This document shows, one piece after another, positions 1 through 8,583 of a stretch of DNA of 19,431 nt. Each line of letters opens with the position of its first letter. The first letter of the stretch is position 1. Source of the DNA: JBBRWV01 sp038248985 (GTDB taxonomy: Bacteria; Planctomycetota; Phycisphaerae; WQYP01); the NCBI GenBank assembly GCA_038248985.1, contig JBBRWV010000070.1:1-19431 (forward strand). Direction: 5' to 3'. The position numbers and the translations under genes were made by a program. Under the pieces are notes generated by a model. It was not told the origin of the DNA, ran no database searches, and was given only the letters and a program-made list of their open reading frames with translations.

Positions 1-1
1 A

Positions 2-664
2 CCCCCCCTCTCCACCCGCAACGGACCCATCTCCGCCGCCCCTTTTGGCAGCGCTTCCATCCTCCCGATCCCCTACGTCTACATCGCCCTCATGGGTGGC
101 CCAGGCCTCACCCAGGCCACCAAAATCGCCATCCTCAACGCCAATTACATGGCCAAACGCCTCGAAAACCACTACCCCGTCCTCTTCCGCGGCCACGCCG
201 GCCGCTGCGCCCACGAATTCATCCTCGACTGCCGCCACTTCGAAGAATCCGCCAACGTCAAAGTCGAAGACATCGCTAAACGCTTGATGGACTATGGTTT
301 CCATGCACCCACCATGTCCTGGCCCGTCCCTGGAACCCTCATGTTTGAGCCCACCGAATCGGAAGTCAAAGAAGAACTCGACCGCCTTTGCGACGCCATG
401 ATTTCGATTCGCGAAGAAATCCGCGCCATCGAAGAAGGCCGCGCAGATAAGACCGATAATCCCCTGAAGCACGCCCCCCACACCGCCGCCGCCGTCACTG
501 CGGACGCCTGGCCCCACAAATACACCCGTCAGCAAGCCGCCTATCCCGCCCCGTGGACGAAACATCACAAATTCTGGCCCTACGTCGGCCGTGTCGACAA
601 TCCGTACGGCGATCGCAACCTCATCTGCACCTGCCCCCCGATGGAAAACGAGCAGGGCACGTAA
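2..664 (+). CDS. gcvP: Glycine dehydrogenase (decarboxylating), P protein, C-terminal 220 residues (5'-truncated)
   Basis: The P protein of the glycine cleavage system decarboxylates glycine with pyridoxal phosphate and passes the aminomethyl group to the lipoyl H protein. The frame is open from base 2, so the N-terminal part and the PLP lysine lie outside the window. The visible piece starts in the conserved stretch with 'SAAPFGSASILPI', continues through 'AILNANYMAKRLE', 'DYGFHAPTMSWPVPGTLM' and 'EPTESE', and ends in 'YGDRNLICTCPP'. That ending is typical of the single-chain (E. coli-like) P protein, whereas the split GcvPB subunit normally ends differently, so I favour the full-length form. 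The third codon positions are extremely C-rich. The gene converges on lptD with only 22 bases between the two stop codons, and I see no clear terminator in that gap. Confidence 0.95.
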   Translation, partial: PPLSTRNGPISAAPFGSASILPIPYVYIALMGGPGLTQATKIAILNANYMAKRLENHYPVLFRGHAGRCAHEFILDCRHFEESANVKVEDIAKRLMDYGFHAPTMSWPVPGTLMFEPTESEVKEELDRLCDAMISIREEIRAIEEGRADKTDNPLKHAPHTAAAVTADAWPHKYTRQQAAYPAPWTKHHKFWPYVGRVDNPYGDRNLICTCPPMENEQGT

Positions 665-686
665 CTTATGGAAGAATGGGTGTTGC

Positions 687-3600
687 TCACCGCGTCTGCA
701 GATTACGCGTTCCCACGTTCGCCTGCGGAAGCCCTTCCGGCCACATCGAGAAAATGACCGAAGTGTCGTTCGCATTCGTGTCATAAGTCAGCGTCAGCGC
801 CGTATTGAACCGCGGCAATTTTCGCATCAGCGTAAGCGACGATAAAATGTTCTGATTCGCCGAAAAATCATAGCTCTGCGCCGCCATGACCGTGTATTTG
901 CGCGTCAATTTATACACCGTCGCGATCGTCCACTCATCAGATTTCAGATCCGCCACATAACGATTACCGATAAACCACGAAAGCGAATCCGTCTGATCGA
1001 CGGCAAGACCGGTGGCTAAATGCTCAACCTCACCATCGTTAAGGCCATAATTCATTTCTGCCAAAATTCGCGCTCGCTCACCCACGCGCCAGGTGGCGTC
1101 AACCGTGATCGAATCCTGCACCAACGACAGTTCAGGCCGGCTGGGCATGTACATCCCGCGCACCGGCAACCCGGTAAAAAACATGCCCGTTTTATCTTTG
1201 TTGTAGAAATTATTCAGCGACACATCGACAACCAGCCAATCGACATTGCGCCACGCGCCGGGCCCACCCCGTTTGGTCACCCATTTTTGATGCAACGTCA
1301 GTTGCGTGCCAGACGCACTTGAGATTTGTTCCACATCCCGATCATAAGGCTGCAAATCTTTCCGATCCTCACTGGTGCCGGCCACAAACATATTGAACTG
1401 CGGTTCAACCACATGGCGCATGCGGTGAAGATCCCAGAACGTGGAGTGCACATCCTCATAGACTTTCCAAAACTGCATCGATGACCGCACACCGGCGGAA
1501 CCCCACGCACGCACCGTGCTGCCGGATTCCGTTTCGGGAAATGACTGATCCCATGCGGTGACGCGTCCGCTGACATACGGCGCGATCTTGGCATCCCCAA
1601 TCTGGAGAGGCATCGTGAGCTCATGCCGGGAATCGGCACGGACTACAAAATCATCGCGCCATCCGATTGATTTGTAATAATCTTTGAATTTGGTGCTGGC
1701 AGGTGAGAGAGATGCCGGCAACGACAGGATTGCTCCGTTAAGACCGAGTTCATCCGGCGTGAATTTCGAAAAATTCATATTCATGTTCGCGAGGCCTGAT
1801 TCGCTGTAATACGTGAACATATCCAGGACGGAATCACCGATCCGCCAATATTTTACCTCCGGAATTTTGTTGGTGGTGAACTGGTCGTCGATCTGATCGG
1901 CGGTGGCGGTGAAGTCGAAAAGCGTGTATTTGGCCAAGAAAGTCAACGCTTGCGTTTCGCGCTGCCACTTGAGATAAGCCGAGGTCTCGGGCTCGGAATC
2001 AGTATCAAATTCATTGCGGAAGAACTGCTCGACGAAGTTGGGATCGGTCAAGTAAGACGCCTGGAGACTCAACGTCAGTTCATCTGAGGCCTTCCATTGC
2101 TCGCGCGCGGTGACACGTCCGCGCAGCGTGTCTTCGGGTTCAAGATCGGTGCGATCACGGCCCAACCGATCCTGGCCCTGGTCGAGGATGGCATAGGAAC
2201 GCAATAACCCGTGATGGTCATCATCTTTCCAGCTGGCATTGACGCCGCCGCCGGGACCCCGTTTTCCAAAGTAGTCGAGGCTCAACCCGGCGTTCACACC
2301 CGACGGTTCCTTTTTACCCATCAGGCCAAATATATCCCAGTCAGTCATGATGCTCATGCCGTAGCTTTTGGATACGCCAAAACTAATTTTGCGCAAGGGG
2401 ATATCGTTCTTGCTGGTGTCTCCGGCAAGCATTGGCCAATAGAAGATCGGCACCCCCCGTACATTGAGGGTGGTGTCTTTGGCCTTGTATTCATAAACCG
2501 TGGGACCATTCGGTTTGCCGTCGTCGCCCACGCTGGTGACATCCTGTAGATACACGCTGCTGGCACCGATGTGATAGTGGGGAAGGTGAAATTCGCTGGT
2601 GGAAAACCTGGTGCTCTTGGCGGCATACTCGCCACGGGCAAGCTGCCGAATTTCTTTGGCCCGCATGTACAGCGGGATGTTGCGCGTTTCTTCGACCGCG
2701 CTGAGGACGGCATCCAACATGATCGCGCGATCCGACGTGAAATCGTAATACAGTTTCTCGGCTTTGACGGATTGATTGCCCACATCCAGCTGCACATCTC
2801 CTTCCAGAAACACGCCCGTTACGGAGCGTGAGATTCCGGCAGCCGGCCCGTCCGCGGCGGGTGGTCGCTTGTCCTGGGTTTTCGCCGCATCCGCTGGTGG
2901 GCTGAACAGCACCATCTGCTGGGCGCGAAGCTCGACTGGCGGTTTCCCGTCCATGGTGTCGCGGAACAGATATGCGCCGTGAATGATTGTGACCTGCTCA
3001 TCGCCGACTTTGCGATACTCCACCCGATCACCGGTGGCAAACACCTGGGGGCGTGGCTTGGCGGGCGCGGGCACTCCGCCGCCAACGATTTGTTCGGTTC
3101 CGCGATCGGCGCGGCCTTTTACCAGTTCGCCCGGGCCGATGATGATTCGATTGTTGGGCCCCCGCGCGATCCACCCATTTTGCAATGCGGATTCCGCATC
3201 GGTGATCACGATGGTCGGGATATGCACCGGGGGCGCCGGTTTCGTCAGAAGCTCCAGGCGCAACTCATCGCCACGTTTTACGATGGTTTCATTCTCAAAC
3301 GCCTTGCTGGTGGGCGCCCCCACCAGTTTCACCGCCTCGCTAATTCGGGTCGTCACCAACAATTCCTTGGCGAACTGCTTGGTTGTGCCCTTGCGCGAGG
3401 TCTCTTCTATGACCACGTTCTCGCGCAAATATATCGCGACATCGAAGGCACCTTCGCCGCCATCCTTGATGGGTGTCAGGGTAATGATGGCCCGGTCGGC
3501 TTTCATGGAGCGGTATCCGAGTTCCACCACCGCGTGTTTTTGCAGGAGGATTCGTTGGTCGGTGTCCTTGCGCCACACAAAAATGTCATCGCCCTGCACG

Positions 3601-3785
3601 ATCATGGGGGTTGTGATGGCGCTCGAAGGAGTCAGCGTGGGATGAACTGTGGGGATAATCGGGGGCTCGAGGGTACGGGCGGCATCGGTCCGTGTGGAGG
3701 GAAAAATCCCACCGGCGATAACCGCCGATGCGCACGCGGCAGTCATCGCCCCGTGCCTGGCCCAACGCCTCCGTGCTTTATTCAT
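687..3785 (-). CDS. lptD: LptD-like LPS-assembly outer-membrane protein (OstA family)
   Basis: LptD forms the outer-membrane barrel that, with a lipoprotein partner (LptE in proteobacteria), inserts lipopolysaccharide into the outer leaflet. From the chosen ATG the product is 1032 residues. It begins with a basic stretch and a hydrophobic signal-like segment (about residues 13-27), followed by an OstA/LptA-like beta-rich periplasmic part over roughly the first 370 residues. The LptD hallmark 'GVPIFYWPML' comes next, and then a long C-terminal region of alternating amphipathic strands that fits a barrel. An open frame extends upstream to a GTG at 3851. I chose the ATG at 3785 because a GCAGGGG ribosome-binding site sits 5 bases upstream and the signal peptide then starts at the N-terminus. 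I find no cysteine after the signal region, so the disulfides known for E. coli LptD cannot form. It is longer than the E. coli protein (784 aa). The family call is firm; LPS as the substrate in this organism is inferred. Confidence 0.88.
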   Translation of the reverse strand: MNKARRRWARHGAMTAACASAVIAGGIFPSTRTDAARTLEPPIIPTVHPTLTPSSAITTPMIVQGDDIFVWRKDTDQRILLQKHAVVELGYRSMKADRAIITLTPIKDGGEGAFDVAIYLRENVVIEETSRKGTTKQFAKELLVTTRISEAVKLVGAPTSKAFENETIVKRGDELRLELLTKPAPPVHIPTIVITDAESALQNGWIARGPNNRIIIGPGELVKGRADRGTEQIVGGGVPAPAKPRPQVFATGDRVEYRKVGDEQVTIIHGAYLFRDTMDGKPPVELRAQQMVLFSPPADAAKTQDKRPPAADGPAAGISRSVTGVFLEGDVQLDVGNQSVKAEKLYYDFTSDRAIMLDAVLSAVEETRNIPLYMRAKEIRQLARGEYAAKSTRFSTSEFHLPHYHIGASSVYLQDVTSVGDDGKPNGPTVYEYKAKDTTLNVRGVPIFYWPMLAGDTSKNDIPLRKISFGVSKSYGMSIMTDWDIFGLMGKKEPSGVNAGLSLDYFGKRGPGGGVNASWKDDDHHGLLRSYAILDQGQDRLGRDRTDLEPEDTLRGRVTAREQWKASDELTLSLQASYLTDPNFVEQFFRNEFDTDSEPETSAYLKWQRETQALTFLAKYTLFDFTATADQIDDQFTTNKIPEVKYWRIGDSVLDMFTYYSESGLANMNMNFSKFTPDELGLNGAILSLPASLSPASTKFKDYYKSIGWRDDFVVRADSRHELTMPLQIGDAKIAPYVSGRVTAWDQSFPETESGSTVRAWGSAGVRSSMQFWKVYEDVHSTFWDLHRMRHVVEPQFNMFVAGTSEDRKDLQPYDRDVEQISSASGTQLTLHQKWVTKRGGPGAWRNVDWLVVDVSLNNFYNKDKTGMFFTGLPVRGMYMPSRPELSLVQDSITVDATWRVGERARILAEMNYGLNDGEVEHLATGLAVDQTDSLSWFIGNRYVADLKSDEWTIATVYKLTRKYTVMAAQSYDFSANQNILSSLTLMRKLPRFNTALTLTYDTNANDTSVIFSMWPEGLPQANVGTRNLQTR

Positions 3786-3886
3786 GCCAACCCCTGCGCG
3801 AGTGTTGTTGCGGTTCACATCCATGGAGGGGCATGATAAACGCGCTGGCACGTGGTGGGAAGTAGCGATACCGACTTGGTGCAGAA

Positions 3887-3920
3887 TAAAAAAAGGCTGC
3901 GATCGTGAATGATCGCAGCC
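3887..3920 (-). terminator. Intrinsic terminator of the FN3-calpain gene
   Basis: A perfect 10-bp inverted repeat (3895-3904 with 3911-3920) has a 6-base loop. Read on the minus strand it is followed by seven T at 3894-3888. It lies 36 bases beyond the stop codon of the upstream minus-strand gene and 102 bases before the lptD start, so it should separate the two transcripts. Confidence 0.93.
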
Positions 3921-3955
3921 CGAGATGGATGCTGGTTTTAACTATGCGCGAGACA

Positions 3956-6900
3956 TCAGGTTTGGAAGCTGACCGAGCTGAAGCTGGCGGCGAAGGTCGC
4001 ATAGCTTACGGTGACGATGGCATCGCTCGTATTCCCATCATTGACGGTGCCGCCGTCGCGGCCCCAGGGGTTCCGCAGTTTGATCATCAGTTGACCGTTC
4101 ACATCCCGGAATGTGCCGAGGATGGTGTATACGTGCGAAGCGGCAATTGCGCCTGTCGAGGTCGATTTGCTGAGCGCGACAATCGGCTTGCCGTTATTGA
4201 AGGCATTCTTGATCGTGGTTTCCAGAGTCGTCGCGGTGCTTGCTGCCGAAATGGACGAAGCAGACAACCCGAGATCGCGGAATACGGTTGTGGGGGAACC
4301 CCAGCCCAACGATGCATAGGTGTTGGCGGCGGAGCGATAGAAGGCGTACGCTTTTTCAAAGAGTGGCACCCATTGGTTTCCATTGGCACCGGGAGCGGTC
4401 CATTTGGTTCCAAACGCTTGACCGCCGGCGGTAAGGTCGCCGTCGACCCGCACATAGCTCGTCACGCCACCGCGAGCAAAGCGGAAGGCATAGGTTCCGT
4501 CGCCGAGATCGACCGCCATATTCTGAAGCTGACCCGGCGAGCTATAGGCAAGGGCCGAAAGATCCGCGAGGAAATAGCAGTCGGCAAGGCCCTTCTGATT
4601 GACGTCGTCTTTCGTAGGCCCGGTTCCGAACAGGCTGTTCTTCGTGAGTCGAACCGTTACGCCCGAGTCGGTGGGATCTTTCAGATTCTGGCCGTCGAGG
4701 TTGCGGCTGATGTAGTCGGCGTTGGTGGTGAGGGTAGTCCAGGGTTGATAGAACGCGCCGACGCGATTGACGGCTTTTAGGGCAATTTCCGCACTACTCG
4801 CATTGACGGTGTCGGCGGCATTGGCCCAATAGGAGGTATTGATGCCGTTTCCGGTAATCGTGTTGGTGCCATCGCCGAGGGCGATGATGTTCATTTTTGC
4901 GGTACCCAGCGCCTTGAGCGTATTGTTTCCATCGCCGCCGTAAATCAGCGCGGCAATTTTGACGGAAGAGTCGACGGTGATGACATCATTGCCATCTGCA
5001 CCGTAGATTTTGAGATCACCAAAAGTCGCATCATAGGTGGAGGCCACACCGTTGCTGACAATGTTGATTTTTCCGTTGGCTTGCGTCACATAGATGGAAT
5101 CATTGCCCGAGGTGCCGGTGATAACCAATTCGTTGAAACTGGTCATGTTGGCGATGGAGTAGGAAACGCCCGAGGTCGTGGGAGGTGCGGGAGGCGGTAC
5201 CACCACCGGCGCGCGCGTCGTGGAATTCAACGCGGCCGAGGAAGCTTCCCCGCCGGTCGTCCATGCACTGACCTTGTAGTAATACTTGGTTGAAGCCGCC
5301 AGGTCGGTATCGGTGTAGGCCGTGGAATTTGCCCCGATACTGGCGATCACGGAAAACGTTGTTCCATTGGTGGAACGGTAAATCTTGTAGCCACTTTCGA
5401 TTGTGGAAGCATCGGTCCAACTGAGGCCGATGGAACTCGTCGACAGCACGTTGAGGGTGGTGTTGCTGGGCGCTGCGGGTATTGCGACCGCTGTGGTCGC
5501 GGAGATTGCCGCGGCCTTGACCTCTCCACCGGTGTTGTAGGCGGAGACGGTGTACCAGTATTTCGTTGAGCCAGAGAGTCCGGCATCGGTGTATGTCGTG
5601 GTTCCTGCGGCCAGTGTGCTGACCAAGGTGTAGTTAGTACCGTCCGTGGAGCGATACACGCGGAACCCCGTTTCATTGGTCGAAGCGTCGGTCCACTTGA
5701 TGCCCAGGCTGCTGCTGGAGGTCGAGGTGAGCGTAACGCCCGTGGGCGCCGCGGGAGCGGCAACGGCGGTCGTGGCCGAGATGGCAGCAGCCTTCACTTC
5801 GCCGCCATTGTTGTATGCGGAAACGGTGTACCAATATTTCGTTCCACCGGATAGGCCGGAATTGGTATATGCGGTAGTTCCCGCGGCCAGGGTGGTGACC
5901 AGAGTGTAGTTCGTTCCGTCGGTAGATCGATAGACGCGGAAGCCAGATTCATTCGTCGAGGTGTCGGTCCACTTAAGACCCAGGCTGCTGCTGGTGGTGG
6001 AAACCACGGCAACGCCCGTGGGTGCCGCAGGTGGGGCGACCGTCGTCGTGCCGGAAACGGCTGCGGTGAGGGCCTCGCCGCCAGAGTTCCATGCGCCTAC
6101 TTTGAAAAATACCGTGGTGCCTTGGACTAATCCGCTTTGGGTGTAGCTTGTTGAACCGGCACTGAGTGATGCGACCAAGGTGAAATTTGTGCCGTCGGTG
6201 GAGGAGTACACTTTGAATCCGGATTCATTGTTCGTAAGGTCGTTCCACTTAAGGGTAATAGAAGAGGTTGCTGTGGCGGAGATCGCCAGCCCTGTGGCGG
6301 CCGACGGTTTGGTAACCATTGTCGTTGCGAAGACTGCGGCGCTTGGTTGTTCGCCGGCGTCATTCCACACGCCAATCTTGTAGTAATACCTGGTTCCTTC
6401 CGCCAATCCGCGGTCAGTATATGCGACGATGTTGGCGCCGACCGACGCCGCAAGAGTGTAATTGGTTCCGTCGGTCGAACGATACACCCTGAAGCCTGTT
6501 TCGTTGCTGGACACATCGGACCATTTCAAGGAGATAGCATTTGTGGTCGTGCTGGAAACGGCCAAACCCGCGGCGGAAGTGGGCACGGAAAGCGCAGTGG
6601 ATGCCGATACGATATCGCTGAAAGTTTCGCCACCCTGATTCGATACGCTGATCTTGTAATACAGCTGTGTATTTTCACTAAGACCCGTGTCGGTATAGCT
6701 GTCGGCATTCACGCCGAGGTTTGCAGCCAGGGTGAAATTCACGCCATCGGTGGATCGGTAGATTTTATAGCCAGTTTCATTGCTGGCCGTGTCGTTCCAG
6801 TTCAAGGTGATGGAGCTGGTGGTCGTGAATGCGACATTCAGGGCTGATGGGGCTGCCGGGGCATTGATGCCCGTCGTTGCGGACACGGTGTCGCTGAGCG

Positions 6901-8224
6901 TGGCGCCGCCGCTGTTCCACGCACTGACCTTGTATGTGTACTGTGTGCCTTCGTTTAGCCCGCCATCCGTGTACGTGGTCGCGCCGCTATCGAGCGTGGC
7001 TGCGAGGGTGAAGTTGGTGCCATCCACCGAGCGATAGACATTGAAACCATTTTCATTGATTGATCCATCGGCCCAATTCAAGGTGAGGGAATCCGCGCTG
7101 GTCCCTTCAACTGCCAGGCCAACGGGACTGGCCGGCGCGGACACTTTGGTGGTGACGGAAATCGAACTGCTCAGAGTTTCCCCGCCCTCATTCCAGGCCC
7201 CAACTTTATACCAATAGGTGCTGCCTTCGCTAAGCCCGCGGTCATTGAACACGGTGGCGTTGGAAGAAAGATCCGCAGCGTGCGTGAAGTTCGTTCCGTC
7301 CTCCGAACGGTAGAGTCGGTAGCCGTCTTCATTCGTGGCGGCGTCGATCCATTTGAGGCTGAGGGAGGTCGTTGCCGCGTTCTCCACGGTAAGGCCCGAC
7401 GCTTTCGATGGTGCTGGCGGCAAGGGCGGTGCCTGAGTTGTCGCGCTGAGCAACTCGGTACTGTTTTCTCCTGCGGAGTTGAAGGCGGCAACTTTATAAA
7501 AATAGGTATTGCTGGAATCAAGGCCTGTGTCACTGAATGTGGTGGCATTGGCAGACAGCGTGGCGGCCAGACTGAAATTGGTTCCGTCGTCCGAACGATA
7601 TACCTTGAAACCTGTTTCATTGTTCGACTGGTCGGACCATTCGAGGGTGACCGACTTTTCGGTCGAACTGACAAAGGTCGATCCGGGCGCACTCGGCACG
7701 GTGACCACCGGCACACTGGCGAGGGTCGCAGGCGTTGTCACTTTGGCGGACGCGTTTGAACCCATCACATTGGTGCTGTTGAACGCCTGTACGCGGTAAT
7801 AGTATTTCGTTGTTCCGGAGACCGTGGTGTCGAGGAATTGCGTATCATTGGCGCCGACTTCGCCAACTACTTCATACGAGAAGCCGTTGTAGGAGCGCAA
7901 AACTCGAAAGCCATCTTCATTGGATGTGCGGTCGCTCCAGGTGATTTTTACGCCATTGGATACATTTCGGGCTTTGACGCCTGTGGGCATGTTTAGGAAA
8001 CCCGAATTGCTTGTTTCGGCACTCTGGGCCGTGGGCGACACATTGGCCGCGCCGCCGGAGTAACTGCTCAGGGCGATAATCCGCGAGTTGGAGTTCAATG
8101 TCTGCTGATCGCGAATCATTTGTACGACAGTGGGTATTTCCGGCGTCAACAAGGTGGTGATTGAGGATAAATTGAGCCGTGATTCAAGATTTTCAACACT
8201 TAGATTGGTGAGGCGGCTGGCCAT
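3956..8224 (-). CDS. Giant surface/extracellular protein: LEPR-like N-terminus, ten FN3 repeats, RTX-like segment, C-terminal calpain-type protease
   Basis: The product is 1422 residues from the chosen ATG. Residues 11-21 ('ENLESRLNLSS') resemble the LEPR-XLL signature seen near the N-terminus of large planctomycete surface proteins. Ten fibronectin III repeats of about 93 residues span roughly residues 79-1010, each with a 'W.D.s.NE.G(F/Y).VYRS.DGTNF' core. After a proline-rich linker, about residues 1020-1160 contain RTX-like motifs ('YGADGNDVI', 'YGGDGNN'). The last ~260 residues match the calpain (C2) catalytic fold: Cys1216 in 'QKGLADCYFLADLSAL', His1364 in 'AASHVYTIL' and Asn1385 in 'LRNPWG', so the triad is intact. 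The open frame extends to a TTG at 8290. I prefer 8224 because AAGGGTAAGA lies just upstream and the LEPR-like motif is then N-terminal. No classical signal peptide is visible, so export is inferred. Probable role: extracellular Ca-dependent proteolysis or cell-surface adhesion; substrate unknown. Confidence 0.9.
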   Translation of the reverse strand: MASRLTNLSVENLESRLNLSSITTLLTPEIPTVVQMIRDQQTLNSNSRIIALSSYSGGAANVSPTAQSAETSNSGFLNMPTGVKARNVSNGVKITWSDRTSNEDGFRVLRSYNGFSYEVVGEVGANDTQFLDTTVSGTTKYYYRVQAFNSTNVMGSNASAKVTTPATLASVPVVTVPSAPGSTFVSSTEKSVTLEWSDQSNNETGFKVYRSDDGTNFSLAATLSANATTFSDTGLDSSNTYFYKVAAFNSAGENSTELLSATTQAPPLPPAPSKASGLTVENAATTSLSLKWIDAATNEDGYRLYRSEDGTNFTHAADLSSNATVFNDRGLSEGSTYWYKVGAWNEGGETLSSSISVTTKVSAPASPVGLAVEGTSADSLTLNWADGSINENGFNVYRSVDGTNFTLAATLDSGATTYTDGGLNEGTQYTYKVSAWNSGGATLSDTVSATTGINAPAAPSALNVAFTTTSSITLNWNDTASNETGYKIYRSTDGVNFTLAANLGVNADSYTDTGLSENTQLYYKISVSNQGGETFSDIVSASTALSVPTSAAGLAVSSTTTNAISLKWSDVSSNETGFRVYRSTDGTNYTLAASVGANIVAYTDRGLAEGTRYYYKIGVWNDAGEQPSAAVFATTMVTKPSAATGLAISATATSSITLKWNDLTNNESGFKVYSSTDGTNFTLVASLSAGSTSYTQSGLVQGTTVFFKVGAWNSGGEALTAAVSGTTTVAPPAAPTGVAVVSTTSSSLGLKWTDTSTNESGFRVYRSTDGTNYTLVTTLAAGTTAYTNSGLSGGTKYWYTVSAYNNGGEVKAAAISATTAVAAPAAPTGVTLTSTSSSSLGIKWTDASTNETGFRVYRSTDGTNYTLVSTLAAGTTTYTDAGLSGSTKYWYTVSAYNTGGEVKAAAISATTAVAIPAAPSNTTLNVLSTSSIGLSWTDASTIESGYKIYRSTNGTTFSVIASIGANSTAYTDTDLAASTKYYYKVSAWTTGGEASSAALNSTTRAPVVVPPPAPPTTSGVSYSIANMTSFNELVITGTSGNDSIYVTQANGKINIVSNGVASTYDATFGDLKIYGADGNDVITVDSSVKIAALIYGGDGNNTLKALGTAKMNIIALGDGTNTITGNGINTSYWANAADTVNASSAEIALKAVNRVGAFYQPWTTLTTNADYISRNLDGQNLKDPTDSGVTVRLTKNSLFGTGPTKDDVNQKGLADCYFLADLSALAYSSPGQLQNMAVDLGDGTYAFRFARGGVTSYVRVDGDLTAGGQAFGTKWTAPGANGNQWVPLFEKAYAFYRSAANTYASLGWGSPTTVFRDLGLSASSISAASTATTLETTIKNAFNNGKPIVALSKSTSTGAIAASHVYTILGTFRDVNGQLMIKLRNPWGRDGGTVNDGNTSDAIVTVSYATFAASFSSVSFQT
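5195..7990 (-). repeat. Ten tandem ~279-bp repeats encoding fibronectin III modules
   Basis: This lies within the large protease gene. Protein repeats are about 92-93 residues, each ending in an 'A/S-T-T' strand followed by an Ala/Pro-rich linker. The two adjacent units at about 5488-5765 and 5766-6040 are the most similar to each other and look like a recent duplication, yet they differ at many synonymous sites. The unit nearest the N-terminus (about 7700-7990) is the most divergent. Confidence 0.88.
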
Positions 8225-8583
8225 ATATCTTACCCTTTTTAACATCATGTGAATCTGGGTAACTCTTCTATATAAACTCTTTCGTGTCAAAAACTTTGCG
8301 ACAATGAGTCCTAAATAGGTTTATCGACGAAGGTTCAAGGGAAGTGAATTTTGGTCACGAATTCGAACCATGATTCGCAATCGTTGAGAAGTCGAGAATT
8401 GCCGCACTGTCCGAGAAAAACGGTGCAGTGATGGTGGCACCGATAACAAATGGCGACGCATGTTCGAATTGGATTGGAGGTATCCGAGCGCCAGCGCAAT
8501 GGAGGCTGAGCCCAGACCAAGGATTTATGCCTATACGCCGCTCGAACGAGGATTCGCTTCGCCGCCGCCCCACTTGGCAAGCA
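8225..8583. other. Intergenic region with no convincing gene
   Basis: These 359 bases separate the start of the FN3-calpain gene from the end of ychF, both on the minus strand. Short open frames exist here but lack recognisable features. A TTGACA hexamer occurs on the minus strand at 8290-8285, but no good -10 box sits 16-18 bases downstream; the nearest A/T-rich box (TATATA) is only about 12 bases away. A promoter for the large gene probably lies here, but I cannot fix it. Confidence 0.5.

Noticed and set aside
2979..3836. Long plus-strand open frame (285 codons) opposite lptD.
   Set aside because: It is antisense to a well-supported gene, and its composition reflects the codon bias of lptD on the other strand.
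8225..8290. TTG start at 8290 for the FN3-calpain gene (22 extra residues).
   Set aside because: The TTG is part of TTGACA, has no ribosome-binding site, and the ATG at 8224 has a purine-rich site and places the LEPR-like motif at the N-terminus.
8335..8580. 81-codon minus-strand open frame in the gap before ychF.
   Set aside because: No ribosome-binding site that I can see, no domain, and a cysteine- and arginine-rich composition typical of chance frames.
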